Source of the DNA: Lysobacteraceae bacterium
Lineage (GTDB): Bacteria > Pseudomonadota > Gammaproteobacteria > Xanthomonadales > Xanthomonadaceae
Assembly: GCA_016789405.1 (NCBI GenBank)
Contig: JAEUPQ010000018.1
Span: 1-64,000 of the forward strand
Length of the DNA: 64,000 nucleotides
Direction of reading: 5' to 3'
Part shown: piece after piece, positions 16,225 through 24,548 of the stretch
How positions within the stretch are numbered: position 1 is the stretch's first letter
How the letters are laid out: each line of letters starts with the position of its first letter
Translations under genes and position numbers: made by a program
The notes under the pieces: generated by a model
The model's database searches: none
Told to the model about the DNA's origin: nothing
Seen by the model: only the letters and a program-made list of their open reading frames with translations

Positions 16225-17261
16225 GCCACGTCTCCACACACGTCTTCGAGGGATTTGCCGAGGATGTCCGCGATTTCGCGGGGCTCGGTCAGGAAAGCGT
16301 CGTGCCCGTACTTCGAGCGCAACACACGGATTTCGCCACGCGGCAGGCCTTCGGCCAGCGCGAACAGGTCGTCGAGCGGTACCAGCCGGTCCTCGACGAT
16401 CGCGACGACGGTCGTCGGCACGCGCACTTCGCGCGGGTCGACGCGATGCAGGTCGATCGATTCGGACAGGCGCAGGAAGGCAGTCGGCGAAGTGCGCGCG
16501 ACCCAGGTCGCAGCGCAGTGCTCGAGGTAATCCTGCGCGGCGACGCGCGCGCGGCCATGCACCAGTTGCGGGGCTTCGTCGAAGCGCTCGGCGAATTCGG
16601 CGGGCGTGCGGTAGCTCAGCATCGCCAGCTGGCGCGCGAGCGCGAGACCCTGCGATTCGTCGCATTGCAGCTGGCCCAGGGCAACGGCCTGGCGCTGCAG
16701 CGCGCGCCACGCACTGGCATAGGGATGCGCGCGGTGCGCGCCACTGATCGCGACGAGGCGGCGCACGCGCTGCGGATGGCGCGCGGCGAACTGCAGGCCG
16801 ACCATCGCGCCGTAGGAGCTGCCGATGAAGGCGGCGGCCTTCGCCACGCCCAGCGCGTCGAGCACCGCGGCGATCGCGTCGGCCTGGTCGGCGCTGTCGA
16901 TGGCGACGTCGAGCGAGCCGTCTGCGCCGATCCAGTCGATCGACACCAGGCGGAAACGGCGCGCATCGAGACCGGTGCCGCTCTGGTTCTGCCACCAGCC
17001 GTTCTCGGGGAAATCATGGCTGGCGATGGCGTGGCGATGCGCGGAAATGCCGCCGGCCACCACCAGGACCGGCGCGTCGACCGGACCGGCCGCCTCGTAG
17101 GCGATCTCCACGCTGCGCTCGCCGGCATGGCGCATCGACAGCACCGCGCGCACGCTGCCGCGCACGGCGCGGATGGCGGACGGGGCGTCGGCGACATGGG
17201 GCACGTACCGACAGGCGTCGGCGACGGGCTCGGCAAGAACGGGGGTGGCGGCGAAGGACAT
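16221..17261 (-). CDS. metX: Homoserine O-succinyltransferase, MetX family
   Basis: The 346-residue alpha/beta-hydrolase-fold acyltransferase activates homoserine, the first committed step of methionine synthesis. The nucleophile Ser lies in GSSYGAMVGLQ near residue 144, the Asp in VEDRLVPLDD and the His in SKYGHDAFLTEP near the end. Members from Xanthomonadaceae have been reported to use succinyl-CoA although they are MetX-like; the short lid and the context (metB) fit that, but acetyl transfer is possible. The ATG at 17261 has GGAG ten bases upstream, in a hairpin under riboswitch control. It is the first gene of the metX-metB-hom operon. Confidence 0.93.
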   Translation of the reverse strand: MSFAATPVLAEPVADACRYVPHVADAPSAIRAVRGSVRAVLSMRHAGERSVEIAYEAAGPVDAPVLVVAGGISAHRHAIASHDFPENGWWQNQSGTGLDARRFRLVSIDWIGADGSLDVAIDSADQADAIAAVLDALGVAKAAAFIGSSYGAMVGLQFAARHPQRVRRLVAISGAHRAHPYASAWRALQRQAVALGQLQCDESQGLALARQLAMLSYRTPAEFAERFDEAPQLVHGRARVAAQDYLEHCAATWVARTSPTAFLRLSESIDLHRVDPREVRVPTTVVAIVEDRLVPLDDLFALAEGLPRGEIRVLRSKYGHDAFLTEPREIADILGKSLEDVCGDVA

Positions 17262-17266
17262 GGCGC

Positions 17267-17307
17267 GGTCTCCGTGGTTGGGGCCATCAGAGGCCGCGGG
17301 GAGACCG
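17267..17307 (-). promoter_or_regulatory. Hairpin able to mask the metX ribosome-binding site
   Basis: On the transcribed strand, CGGTCTCC (17307-17300) can pair with GGAGACCG (17274-17267), which contains the GGAG Shine-Dalgarno of metX. The eight-bp stem sits 40 bases after the SAM-I aptamer and no U-run follows, so SAM control probably acts on translation initiation. A separate 8-bp hairpin (17324-17343, GGCGATCC paired with GGATCGCC) lies between the aptamer and this stem. Confidence 0.55.
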
Positions 17308-17345
17308 GAGAGTCGTTGTCGACGGCGATCCAGGCGGATCGCCAC

Positions 17346-17482
17346 GCGCAACCATCTTCACGGCGGACACAGGGTCCCCGCAGGAATTGGCACCTTCATA
17401 GTCCGGAACGCGTCGCGTTCCGTACCAACAGGTTGCCCCGGCTTCAAAGGGCCTGTCCCTCAGCCGGTCTTGATGGATGCGC
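17346..17482 (-). ncRNA. SAM-I (S-box) riboswitch upstream of metX
   Basis: Read on the minus strand, the leader contains the SAM-I core in order: ATCAAGA, GAGGGACAGGCCC, GAAGCCGGGGCAACC, a P3 hairpin built from GGAACGCG and CGCGTTCC, then GGTGCCAATTCCTGC and a P4 hairpin. P1 is closed by GCGCATCCATC (17482-17472) with GATGGTTGCGC (17356-17346), ten of eleven positions pairing. It binds S-adenosylmethionine and represses methionine genes. It ends 84 bases before the metX start codon. Confidence 0.95.
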
Positions 17483-17602
17483 ACAGGATAGCGCTGCGGC
17501 GCAGCATGTCAATCGCTTCATCCGCATAGAACGATATTTCATAAGAACTCGCCATGCGCCGCCGTATTCCGTGATGGCCCCGATTCCGTGATACTCGTCG
17601 CC

Positions 17603-18691
17603 ATGCCCAAGACCCACCGCAGCCTGATCGCGGCCGGACTGCTCCTCAGCGCGACAGGATTCGCGGCAGCCGGCTCCACCAACGCCCCGCATTCCGCTGC
17701 GACCTCGGCACCGGTCGTCGTGCCCGAGGCCTACGTTTCCGCAGAGTCGCCCGGCGACGAGCTGGACTCGCTGGCCACGTGGCGCAACGCCGATGGCCGC
17801 GACTGGCTGATCGCCACGGCCAAGTCCAGCCATCAGCTCGTCGTGTTCGACGCCGACACGGGCGAACGCCTGCGTGCGATCGGCGGGAAGGGCAGCGCGC
17901 CCGGACAGTTCAAGCGCCCCAACGGCATCGCCGTGCTCGGCGACCGCCTGTTCGTGGTGGAGCGCGACAACCACCGTGTCCAGGTGCTGTCCCTGCCGGA
18001 CTTCCGTCCGGTCACGACCTTCGGCGACGACGTGCTGCGCGCCCCCTACGGCCTGTGGCTCAACCCGGTCGCCGGCGGAGTGGACGTCTACGTGACCGAC
18101 AGCTTCATGTACGGCGAGCGCTTCGACCAGTTGCCGCCGCAATCGGAGCTGGACCAGCGTGTGAGGCGCTTCCGCCTGGATCTGGATGCCGATGGCGGCG
18201 TGCGCGCCGAATCGCGCGGCAGCTTCGGCGACACCGGCGAACGCAACGCGCTGCGCATCGTCGAATCCATCGCCGGCGATCCCGCGCACGACCGCCTGCT
18301 GATCGCCGACGAATACCATCCGAAATCCACGCTGCGCGAGTACACCCTCGCCGGCAAGGCGACGGGCCGGCAATTGCCCGAGGACACCTTCTCCTTCGAA
18401 GCCGAAGGCGTGGCCCTCTGGGCCTGCGGCCCGCACAGGGGCTACTGGGTCTCGGTCGACCAACTGTCGCCGCTGACGATCTTCCATTTCTTCGACCGCA
18501 GGACGCTCAGGCGCGTCGGCAGCATCACCGGCCACACCGTCGCCACGACAGACGGCATCGCGCTGCGTCGCGAAGGCGATGGCCGCTTCGCGAGCGGTGC
18601 GCTGTTCGCGGTGCACGCCGACAAGTCGATCGCCGCGTTCGACCTTCGCGACGTGGTGCGCGCGCTCAAGCTCGACCGCCGCTGCCTCTGA
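17603..18691 (+). CDS. Secreted beta-propeller protein (phytase/NHL-like)
   Basis: The 362-residue protein has a signal peptide (MPKTHRSLIAAGLLLSATG, cleaved near AAAGS) and then NHL-type propeller repeats, the clearest being GKGSAPGQFKRPNGIAVL followed by LFVVERDNHRVQVL. Its overall form resembles proteins annotated as beta-propeller phytase or SMP-30-like esterase. I cannot see a full set of phytase calcium-binding and catalytic residues, so enzymatic function is open. The ATG at 17603 is preferred over GTG 17588 because it begins the signal peptide. The M23 peptidase gene follows after seven bases, so the two are probably co-transcribed. Confidence 0.75.
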   Translation: MPKTHRSLIAAGLLLSATGFAAAGSTNAPHSAATSAPVVVPEAYVSAESPGDELDSLATWRNADGRDWLIATAKSSHQLVVFDADTGERLRAIGGKGSAPGQFKRPNGIAVLGDRLFVVERDNHRVQVLSLPDFRPVTTFGDDVLRAPYGLWLNPVAGGVDVYVTDSFMYGERFDQLPPQSELDQRVRRFRLDLDADGGVRAESRGSFGDTGERNALRIVESIAGDPAHDRLLIADEYHPKSTLREYTLAGKATGRQLPEDTFSFEAEGVALWACGPHRGYWVSVDQLSPLTIFHFFDRRTLRRVGSITGHTVATTDGIALRREGDGRFASGALFAVHADKSIAAFDLRDVVRALKLDRRCL

Positions 18692-18698
18692 TCGCCGG

Positions 18699-19541
18699 AT
18701 GCGCGTCGCCTTCACCGCAGCCATCGCGTTCGGCTTGCTCGCAAGCGCCAGCACGCATGCCGATGGAGACGATGACGAAGCCCGCGTCGCACTGCGCCTG
18801 AGCGAATCGGCCGAGGGCGTGGAGGTCCGGGCCGACAATCGCCTGGCCGGCCCTGTCGAAGTCCTGCTCTCCGCCCCTGAAGGTCGCCGCGCGCCCGTAG
18901 CGATACCGGCACTGCCGGCGCGCGCCGTGCTGCCCGCCTACGATCGGCGCGTGCTCAGCCGCCTCCAGGGCATGCCCGCCGCGCCACTGCAGTTGCGCAT
19001 GGTGCCGGGCTCGCCCAATGCGAAACCGCGCGACGTGGAATACGGCTATCCGCTCGGAACCCGCGAACTGCGCGTCACCCAGGGCTGGGGCGGCTTCCAC
19101 AGCCATCGGGATGCCGAGAACCGGCACGCCGTGGACTTCGCCATCGACGAAGGCACGCCGGTCCTCGCCGCGCGCGCCGGCACCGTCATGGACATCGAAA
19201 GCGGATTCAGCCACGCCGGGCGCAGTGCAGCCACCGACGCCGGGCGCGCCAACTACGTGCGCATCGTCCACGACGACGGCACGATGGCGCTGTACGCACA
19301 CCTCAGCACCGATGGCGTCCGCGTGCGCGTCGGCCAGCAGGTCCGCAGGGGCGACGCCATCGGCCTGTCCGGCAACACCGGCTTCAGCGCAGGCCCGCAT
19401 CTCCACTTCGTGGTGCAGGTGAACCGCGGGCTGTCGCTCGAGTCGATCCCGTTCCGGATGTTCGGGCCCGAAGGGATCCTGCGCTTCAGCGAAGCGGTGA
19501 CGACGCCTGCGCCCTCGTCCGGCGACGCGAGTTCGCCATAG
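18699..19541 (+). CDS. Secreted M23-family (LytM) metallopeptidase
   Basis: The 280-residue protein has a signal peptide (to about residue 20, STHAD) and a C-terminal M23 domain (about 135-255). The zinc ligands are visible in NRHAVDFAIDEG (H-x-x-x-D) and GPHLHFVVQ (the second H-x-H), with the usual ANYVRIVHDDGTMALYAHL between. M23 enzymes cut glycine-containing or stem-peptide crosslinks in peptidoglycan, either in wall remodelling or in killing other bacteria. The N-terminal 110 residues form a beta-rich region of unknown role. It follows the propeller gene with a seven-base gap. Confidence 0.9.
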   Translation: MRVAFTAAIAFGLLASASTHADGDDDEARVALRLSESAEGVEVRADNRLAGPVEVLLSAPEGRRAPVAIPALPARAVLPAYDRRVLSRLQGMPAAPLQLRMVPGSPNAKPRDVEYGYPLGTRELRVTQGWGGFHSHRDAENRHAVDFAIDEGTPVLAARAGTVMDIESGFSHAGRSAATDAGRANYVRIVHDDGTMALYAHLSTDGVRVRVGQQVRRGDAIGLSGNTGFSAGPHLHFVVQVNRGLSLESIPFRMFGPEGILRFSEAVTTPAPSSGDASSP

Positions 19542-19549
19542 GGTGCGCC

Positions 19550-20098
19550 CTATGACATCCACACCGGCTTGAGCTTCGCGATCCGCTTGAACGCCGGGCA
19601 TTCCTTGCGATGCGCGCCGGGCAGGTAGCCGAGGCTCATCAGGAACTCGCCGACGATCTCGCCGCCGGTGAAGCGGAAGGTCTTGCCGAACAGCTTCACC
19701 CATGCGGCCTTGTCGCGCGATCTGCCATCGAGCAGGACGTGCGCATCGAGCCATTCGGCGAAGCCACCGTGCGAGTCGCGAAACGACTGGATCACCCGTG
19801 CGTTGTGGATCGCCGCGTTCACCTTCAGCCGGTTCCGGATGATGCCGGCGTCGCCGAGCAGCCGCTCGCGGTCGGCCTCGCCGTAGGCCGCCACGGTGTC
19901 GACGTGGAACCCGTCGTACGCGCGGCGGAAGCCCTCGCGCTTCTTCAGGATGGTCTCCCAGCTCAAGCCGGCCTGGTTGATCTCCAGGATGAGCCGCTCG
20001 AACAGGGCCGACTCGTCGCGGGTCGGCACCCCGTATTCGTGGTCGTGGTAGGGCCCGTGGACGGGGTGGCCGGGGGCGATGTCGCAGTATCCGCTCAT
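19550..20098 (-). CDS. tag: DNA-3-methyladenine glycosylase I
   Basis: The 182-residue cytosolic repair enzyme removes 3-methyladenine from alkylated DNA. The family zinc site is intact: Cys in SGYCDIAPG, His in [11 protein letters not shown], and the C-terminal His and Cys in [10 protein letters not shown]. Conserved segments [17 protein letters not shown] and [17 protein letters not shown] match E. coli Tag (187 residues). The ATG at 20098 is chosen over upstream in-frame starts because it begins the family N-terminus. It converges with the M23 gene, with eight bases between the stops. Confidence 0.95.
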   Translation of the reverse strand: MSGYCDIAPGHPVHGPYHDHEYGVPTRDESALFERLILEINQAGLSWETILKKREGFRRAYDGFHVDTVAAYGEADRERLLGDAGIIRNRLKVNAAIHNARVIQSFRDSHGGFAEWLDAHVLLDGRSRDKAAWVKLFGKTFRFTGGEIVGEFLMSLGYLPGAHRKECPAFKRIAKLKPVWMS

Positions 20099-20136
20099 GT
20101 CCGCAGCATACCGCCACCTGCTGACAAGAGCTGTCG

Positions 20137-20220
20137 GTAGGGCGGGCCCTGGGCCCGCCATTCCATGGCGTCCACACTGCTCCTCCCCTCACATGACGGC
20201 GGGCCCAGGGCCCGCCCTAC
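20137..20220. repeat. GTAG-type REP dimer (inverted pair of palindromes)
   Basis: A 23-bp sequence beginning GTAGGGCGGGCCC (20137-20159) is repeated as its exact reverse complement at 20198-20220, 38 bases away. Each arm is itself palindromic (GGCGGGCCC then GGGCCCGCC). This matches the GTAG-headed REP/BIME elements known from Stenotrophomonas and relatives, which are moved by RAYT transposases. It lies between tag and prfC and could also fold as a transcript hairpin. Confidence 0.85.
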
Positions 20221-20297
20221 GGCAACGCAGGGATGCCCGGCCGTATAATCCCGCCCTTCCCTTCGCTCCCCGGGCGCCCCAAGGCGCCGATCCCGCC

Positions 20298-21914
20298 ATG
20301 TCCGAAGTCCTGACCGAAGTCGCCCGCGAGGCCGCCCGCCGCCGCACGTTCGCGATCATTTCCCATCCCGACGCCGGCAAGACCACGCTGACCGAAAAGC
20401 TGCTGCTGTTCGGCGGCGCGATCCAGATGGCCGGCTCGGTCAAGGGCCGCAAGGCCGCGCGCCATGCGACCTCGGACTGGATGGCGCTGGAAAAGGAGCG
20501 CGGCATCTCGGTGACGTCCTCGGTGATGCAGTTCCCGTATGAGGGCCGGATCGTCAACCTGCTCGACACCCCCGGCCACGCCGACTTCGGCGAAGACACC
20601 TACCGCGTGCTGACCGCCGTGGACTCGGCCCTGATGGTCATCGACGTCGCGAAGGGCGTCGAGGAACGCACGATCAAGCTGATGGAGGTGTGCCGCCTGC
20701 GCGACACGCCGATCATGACCTTCATCAACAAGCTCGACCGCGAAGGCAAGGACCCGATCGACCTGCTGGACGAGATCGAATCCGTGCTCGGCATCCAGTG
20801 CGCGCCGGTGACCTGGCCGATCGGCATGGGCCAGCGCCTCAAGGGCGTGGTCCACCTGGTCAGCGGCGAAGTCCACCTGTACGAGCCCGGCCGCAATTTC
20901 ACGCGCCAGGACTCGACGATCTTCCCCTCGCTGGATGCACCCGGCGTGGAAGAACGCATCGGCGCGGAGATGCTGGCCGAGCTGCGCGACCAGCTGGAAC
21001 TGGTGCAGGGCGCCAGCCATCCGTTCGATCGCGACGCCTACCTGGCCGGCAAGCAGGCGCCGGTGTTCTTCGGTTCCGGCGTCAACAACTTCGGCGTGCA
21101 GCCGCTGCTGGATTTCTTCGTCGAGCACGCACCCTCGCCGCGTCCGCGCGCCACCACCGGCCGCGAGGTGGCGTCGACCGAGGAGAAGCTCACCGGCTTC
21201 GTGTTCAAGATCCAGGCCAACATGGACCCGATGCATCGCGATCGCGTCGCCTTCATGCGCGTGTGCTCGGGCAAGTTCGAGGCCGGCATGAAGGCCTTCC
21301 ATCCGCGTACCGGCAAGGAGATCAAGCTCGCCAACGCGCTGACCTTCATGGCCAGCGACCGCGAGATCGCCGAAAGCGCCTACCCCGGCGACGTGATCGG
21401 CATCCACAACCACGGCACCATCTCGATCGGCGACAGCTTCAGCGAAGGCGAGAACCTGTCGTTCACCGGCATCCCGAACTTCGCGCCGGAACTGTTCCGC
21501 CGCGCGCGCCTGCGCGATCCGCTGAAGCTCAAGCAGCTGCAGAAGGGCCTGGCGCAGCTGTCCGAGGAAGGCGCGACACAGTTCTTCCGCCCGCTGATGA
21601 GCAACGACCTGATCCTGGGCGCAGTCGGCGTGCTGCAGTTCGACGTCGTCGCCTACCGGCTGAAGGACGAGTACGGCGTCGACGCCTCGTTCGAGCAGGT
21701 CCAGGTCGCGACCGCGCGCTGGATCCGCTGCGACGACGCGAAGAAGCTGGAGGAATTCCGCGACAAGAACGCGATGAACCTCGCGCTCGACGCCGCCGGC
21801 CAGCTGGTCTACCTCGCCCCGACCCGCGTCAACCTGCAGCTCGCGCAGGAGCGCGCCCCGGCGGTGACCTTCATGGCCACCCGCGAGCATGCCCACGCGG
21901 TGAGCATCGACTGA
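20298..21914 (+). CDS. prfC: Peptide chain release factor 3
   Basis: The 538-residue translational GTPase recycles RF1 and RF2 from ribosomes after termination. The G1 motif [12 protein letters not shown], the G3 motif DTPGHADF and the G4 motif FINKLDRE are present, along with the switch-I segment [20 protein letters not shown] that marks RF3. The length is close to that of E. coli PrfC (529). The ATG at 20298 follows the REP dimer by 77 bases. A nine-bp hairpin lies just after the stop. Confidence 0.97.
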   Translation: MSEVLTEVAREAARRRTFAIISHPDAGKTTLTEKLLLFGGAIQMAGSVKGRKAARHATSDWMALEKERGISVTSSVMQFPYEGRIVNLLDTPGHADFGEDTYRVLTAVDSALMVIDVAKGVEERTIKLMEVCRLRDTPIMTFINKLDREGKDPIDLLDEIESVLGIQCAPVTWPIGMGQRLKGVVHLVSGEVHLYEPGRNFTRQDSTIFPSLDAPGVEERIGAEMLAELRDQLELVQGASHPFDRDAYLAGKQAPVFFGSGVNNFGVQPLLDFFVEHAPSPRPRATTGREVASTEEKLTGFVFKIQANMDPMHRDRVAFMRVCSGKFEAGMKAFHPRTGKEIKLANALTFMASDREIAESAYPGDVIGIHNHGTISIGDSFSEGENLSFTGIPNFAPELFRRARLRDPLKLKQLQKGLAQLSEEGATQFFRPLMSNDLILGAVGVLQFDVVAYRLKDEYGVDASFEQVQVATARWIRCDDAKKLEEFRDKNAMNLALDAAGQLVYLAPTRVNLQLAQERAPAVTFMATREHAHAVSID

Positions 21915-21926
21915 TGCCCCGCATGC

Positions 21927-21948
21927 ACCCTGTCCCGCAGGACAGGGT
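21927..21948 (+). terminator. Hairpin after prfC
   Basis: ACCCTGTCC (21927-21935) and GGACAGGGT (21940-21948) form a perfect nine-bp stem with a CGCA loop, starting 13 bases after the prfC stop. There is no T-run, so this is a weak or rho-assisted terminator, or only a processing signal. Confidence 0.4.
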
Positions 21949-22018
21949 GAAGCCGGCCGCAGCACGTCGTCGGGATTTCGAGCAGAATGCAGCCGTCCCT
22001 GTCCGCAGTCCCTGGTCG

Positions 22019-22507
22019 ATGCTCGAAACCCTCCGCACGTGGTGGCACTACCTGCACGGCAAGCGCAGCGAAGTCGCGCACATGGACTACAAGGACGCCT
22101 ACATGGCGAAGGTCGTCCTCGACATCCACCGCAAGCGCCGCGAAAAGCGCGTGGCCCGGGTGCCGCTGGCGCTGCTCGAACCGATCCACCGCATCGACCG
22201 CGAGAACGCGCTGGACGCCACGCGCAAGCGCACCGAAGCCCTCCGCATCCATCGCGATGCCCTGCTCGCCACGAAGCTGCTCGATGGCGAAGCATTGCAG
22301 GCCATCATCCCGTCGGTCTCGCAGATCAAGGTCGTGCGCGACGGTGAACGCTGGCTGGCGTTCGAGGGCAATGGCCGGCTGTATGCGATGAGGGACGTGT
22401 TCGCAGCGGATGACGGCATGCAGGTCGAAGTCGAGGAGTACCTGTTCGACGACGACCGCAGCATCCGCCGGCGCCTCAACCGCGTTCGTCGACTCAACCG
22501 GCTCTGA
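22019..22507 (+). CDS. Conserved-looking hypothetical protein
   Basis: The frame encodes 162 residues with good GC-rich codon use but no family that I recognise. The N-terminal half is strongly basic and helical (HRKRREKRVARVPLALLEPIHR), and the C-terminal half looks like an alpha/beta fold (SQIKVVRDGERWLAFEGNGRLYAM) ending in a basic tail. There is no signal peptide or membrane segment. The ATG at 22019 is preferred over ATG 21914, which overlaps the prfC stop and would add a proline-rich segment and span the hairpin. Confidence 0.65.
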   Translation: MLETLRTWWHYLHGKRSEVAHMDYKDAYMAKVVLDIHRKRREKRVARVPLALLEPIHRIDRENALDATRKRTEALRIHRDALLATKLLDGEALQAIIPSVSQIKVVRDGERWLAFEGNGRLYAMRDVFAADDGMQVEVEEYLFDDDRSIRRRLNRVRRLNRL

Positions 22508-22577
22508 CTCGCGCCATGTCCCGCGACGGCCGCGCGTTTGGACCATTTGCACTAACCCGACCGGCGAAGGTGCCCGC

Positions 22578-23234
22578 ATGAACATCGCCGACGATGATCA
22601 CGTCCTGACCTTGCGCGAAGAAGTCGCCAGCGCGCTGACCCACGGTGTCGGCGCCGCCGCCGCACTGGCCGGCGGCGCGGTGCTGATCACCCTCGCCGCG
22701 CTGTTCGGCGACGGCTGGCAGCTCAGCGCAGCGATCGTGTTCGGCATCACCCTGCTGCTGCTCTACGTCGCATCGACGCTGTACCACGCGATACAGCATC
22801 CGGTGATGAAGGGCCGGCTCAAGGTCTTCGACCACTGCGCGATCTACCTGCTGATCGCCGGCACCTACACGCCCTTCACCCTGATCGGCCTGCGCGGCCC
22901 GCTGGGCTGGACCCTGTTCGCCACGATCTGGGCGCTGGCCGTGTTCGGCGTGATCTTCAAGCTGCACTTCACCGGCCGTTTCAAGCTGGTTTCCACCGGC
23001 ATCTACATCGCCATGGGCTGGCTGATCATCCTCGCCGCGAAACCCGTGATGCGCGCGCTCGATCCGTGGACCTTCGGCTGGCTGCTCGGCGGCGGCGTGG
23101 CCTACACGCTCGGCACGGTCTTCTACCACCGGCCGAAAATGCCGTTCTCCCACGTGATCTGGCACATGTTCGTCATCGCCGGCAGCGTCTGCCACTACAT
23201 CGCGGTGATGGCGCAGGTACTGTCCGGGCGTTGA
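22578..23234 (+). CDS. trhA: TrhA/hemolysin III family membrane protein
   Basis: The 218-residue inner-membrane protein has seven predicted helices and the PAQR/hemolysin-III signatures: ALTHGVGAAAAL at the N-terminus, ASTLYHAIQHP, FDHCAIYLLIAGTYTPF and, near the end, YHRPKMPFSHVIWHMFV with CHY. The conserved Ser, Asp and His residues are those of the putative zinc-dependent hydrolase centre. Bacterial members have been linked to membrane energetics and fatty-acid homeostasis; haemolysis is a historic label. It stands alone and converges with the BLUF gene (13 bases between stops). Confidence 0.92.
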   Translation: MNIADDDHVLTLREEVASALTHGVGAAAALAGGAVLITLAALFGDGWQLSAAIVFGITLLLLYVASTLYHAIQHPVMKGRLKVFDHCAIYLLIAGTYTPFTLIGLRGPLGWTLFATIWALAVFGVIFKLHFTGRFKLVSTGIYIAMGWLIILAAKPVMRALDPWTFGWLLGGGVAYTLGTVFYHRPKMPFSHVIWHMFVIAGSVCHYIAVMAQVLSGR

Positions 23235-23247
23235 ATCGCCTGGTCAC

Positions 23248-23703
23248 TCAACCCGAGGCCTGTGCGCGCAGGTCGGGGCGTTCCGCGACCCAGCGGCTCC
23301 AGTAGGACATCGCCAGCACCAGGCCTTCGGCGCGCTTGAACTGCGTGCGGGTGATCGGCATGGCATCGACCCACTGCGCGGTCGCCACCGCCTCGAACTC
23401 GTCCGAAGCCGGCTCGCAGAAGCCCATGTACCAGTCGGAAAAGGCGCGCTCCTCGATCGGCGAATCCATCAGGATCTGGATGGAATGATGCATCGGGGAC
23501 CGCATGATGCGGTCGCGGACACGCACAACGGCGTCCTCCGGGCCTTCAAAGTACTGGAAGAAGCGCCCGTAATGATGGAACAGCACCCCGCTCACACCGA
23601 CCTGCCGATTGAAGACGCGCGCGGAGGACAGCATGGCGTGCAGGTCACCCGTGGACATCGGGAAGGCCTTGCTGAGGTAGACGATGCCATGCAGATCGGT
23701 CAC
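23248..23703 (-). CDS. BLUF-domain blue-light sensor
   Basis: The 151-residue protein is essentially a BLUF domain, which binds FAD non-covalently and senses blue light. The flavin-network tyrosine is in LHGIVYLSKAF, the Asn in RVFNRQVGVSG and the Gln in RFFQYFEG, followed by the usual RDRIMRSPMHHSIQIL. A short C-terminal extension of about 50 residues has no output domain, so it must signal through a partner. GTG 23703 is chosen because GGAG lies eight bases upstream and the domain starts directly after; an ATG at 23775 would add an unconserved stretch. The Crp/Fnr-type gene lies 116 bases upstream on the same strand. Confidence 0.9.
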   Translation of the reverse strand: MTDLHGIVYLSKAFPMSTGDLHAMLSSARVFNRQVGVSGVLFHHYGRFFQYFEGPEDAVVRVRDRIMRSPMHHSIQILMDSPIEERAFSDWYMGFCEPASDEFEAVATAQWVDAMPITRTQFKRAEGLVLAMSYWSRWVAERPDLRAQASG

Positions 23704-23774
23704 GCGGGCACTCCGGCGATGGGGGCGTTGGTCAGCGGTGGTGCGCAGGGTAACCGGATCGCAGGCGAATCGCA

Positions 23775-23788
23775 TTGATCGCGATTAA
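23775..23788. promoter_or_regulatory. FNR/CRP-like palindrome upstream of the BLUF gene
   Basis: TTGATCGCGATTAA differs from the FNR consensus TTGAT-N4-ATCAA at one position and is palindromic apart from that pair. It lies 72-85 bases upstream of the BLUF start and just after the Crp/Fnr-type gene, so the neighbouring regulator or a genome-wide CRP/FNR protein may control the photosensor. Confidence 0.5.
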
Positions 23789-23819
23789 TGTCATTGCCGC
23801 GCATCCGTGCGCCCACCGC

Positions 23820-24548
23820 TCAACGCGCCGGGAACCAGGTCGTGTCGATGCGGAAATGGCGGTCCTCGAAATCGACCTCGCGCTTCATGCAAGGCTCATC
23901 CAGCAACTCGATGCTGCGGCCCTTGCGCGAGATCAGGCCGGCGCCTTCCAGCTGCGACAGCGCACGACTGACATAGACGTTGCTGAGTCCCACCGCATCG
24001 CCGATCACGGATTGCGTCAGCGGCAACTCGAACCGCGCACCGAGGTCGCGTCGGGTCACGCGCAGCCGCGACACCACTTCGAGCAGGAAATGCGCCACGC
24101 GTTCCTTCGCGCCCATGCGGCCGATGACGCGGATGCGATCGGCCAGCACCGCATGCTCGACCATGCCGATGCTGAAAAGCAGCGCGGCCAACCTGGGCGC
24201 GCGCTCGAACACCTGGTCCAACGCCTGCTTCGGGAACGGGCACAGCACCCCGCCGGTGGCGCTGGTCAGCGCGGCTCCCGTGCGCGCGAACGGAATCTCG
24301 GGCAGGCCGACGATGTCGCCGGGATAGTGCAGGTGCAGCACCTGGCGACGACCGTCCGGCAGCAGCACGTGGTCGAAGAACCAGCCGGCGCGGACCACGT
24401 ACAGATGCTCCACGGTACTGCCGGCATCGCGCACGACGGCGCCCACGCCAACGCGCTCCTCCGCGTCTTCCAGACGCGCGAGCAACGCCTTGTCGTCATC
24501 CGACAGGCGCAGGTGGTAGCCGATCTTCTCGACGAGGCAGCTGCTCAT
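23820..24548 (-). CDS. Crp/Fnr-family transcription regulator
   Basis: The 242-residue protein has an N-terminal cyclic-nucleotide-binding-like beta-roll (residues 20-140, with LHLHYPGDIVGLPEI) and a C-terminal Crp-type helix-turn-helix (about 165-225, SVIGDAVGLSNVYVSRALSQLEGAGLI). The cAMP-binding signature (GE...R-S/T-A) is not clear and there is no N-terminal cysteine cluster, so it is neither an obvious CRP nor an FNR; the effector is unknown. Its ATG overlaps the stop of the macro-domain gene (TGATG), which couples them. The BLUF gene follows with an FNR-like site between them. Confidence 0.9.
   Translation of the reverse strand: MSSCLVEKIGYHLRLSDDDKALLARLEDAEERVGVGAVVRDAGSTVEHLYVVRAGWFFDHVLLPDGRRQVLHLHYPGDIVGLPEIPFARTGAALTSATGGVLCPFPKQALDQVFERAPRLAALLFSIGMVEHAVLADRIRVIGRMGAKERVAHFLLEVVSRLRVTRRDLGARFELPLTQSVIGDAVGLSNVYVSRALSQLEGAGLISRKGRSIELLDEPCMKREVDFEDRHFRIDTTWFPAR

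Noticed and set aside
21914..22018. An upstream ATG extending the protein at 22019 to overlap prfC
   Set aside because: The added residues are proline-rich, unconserved in appearance and span a hairpin; the ATG at 22019 is more natural, though not proven.
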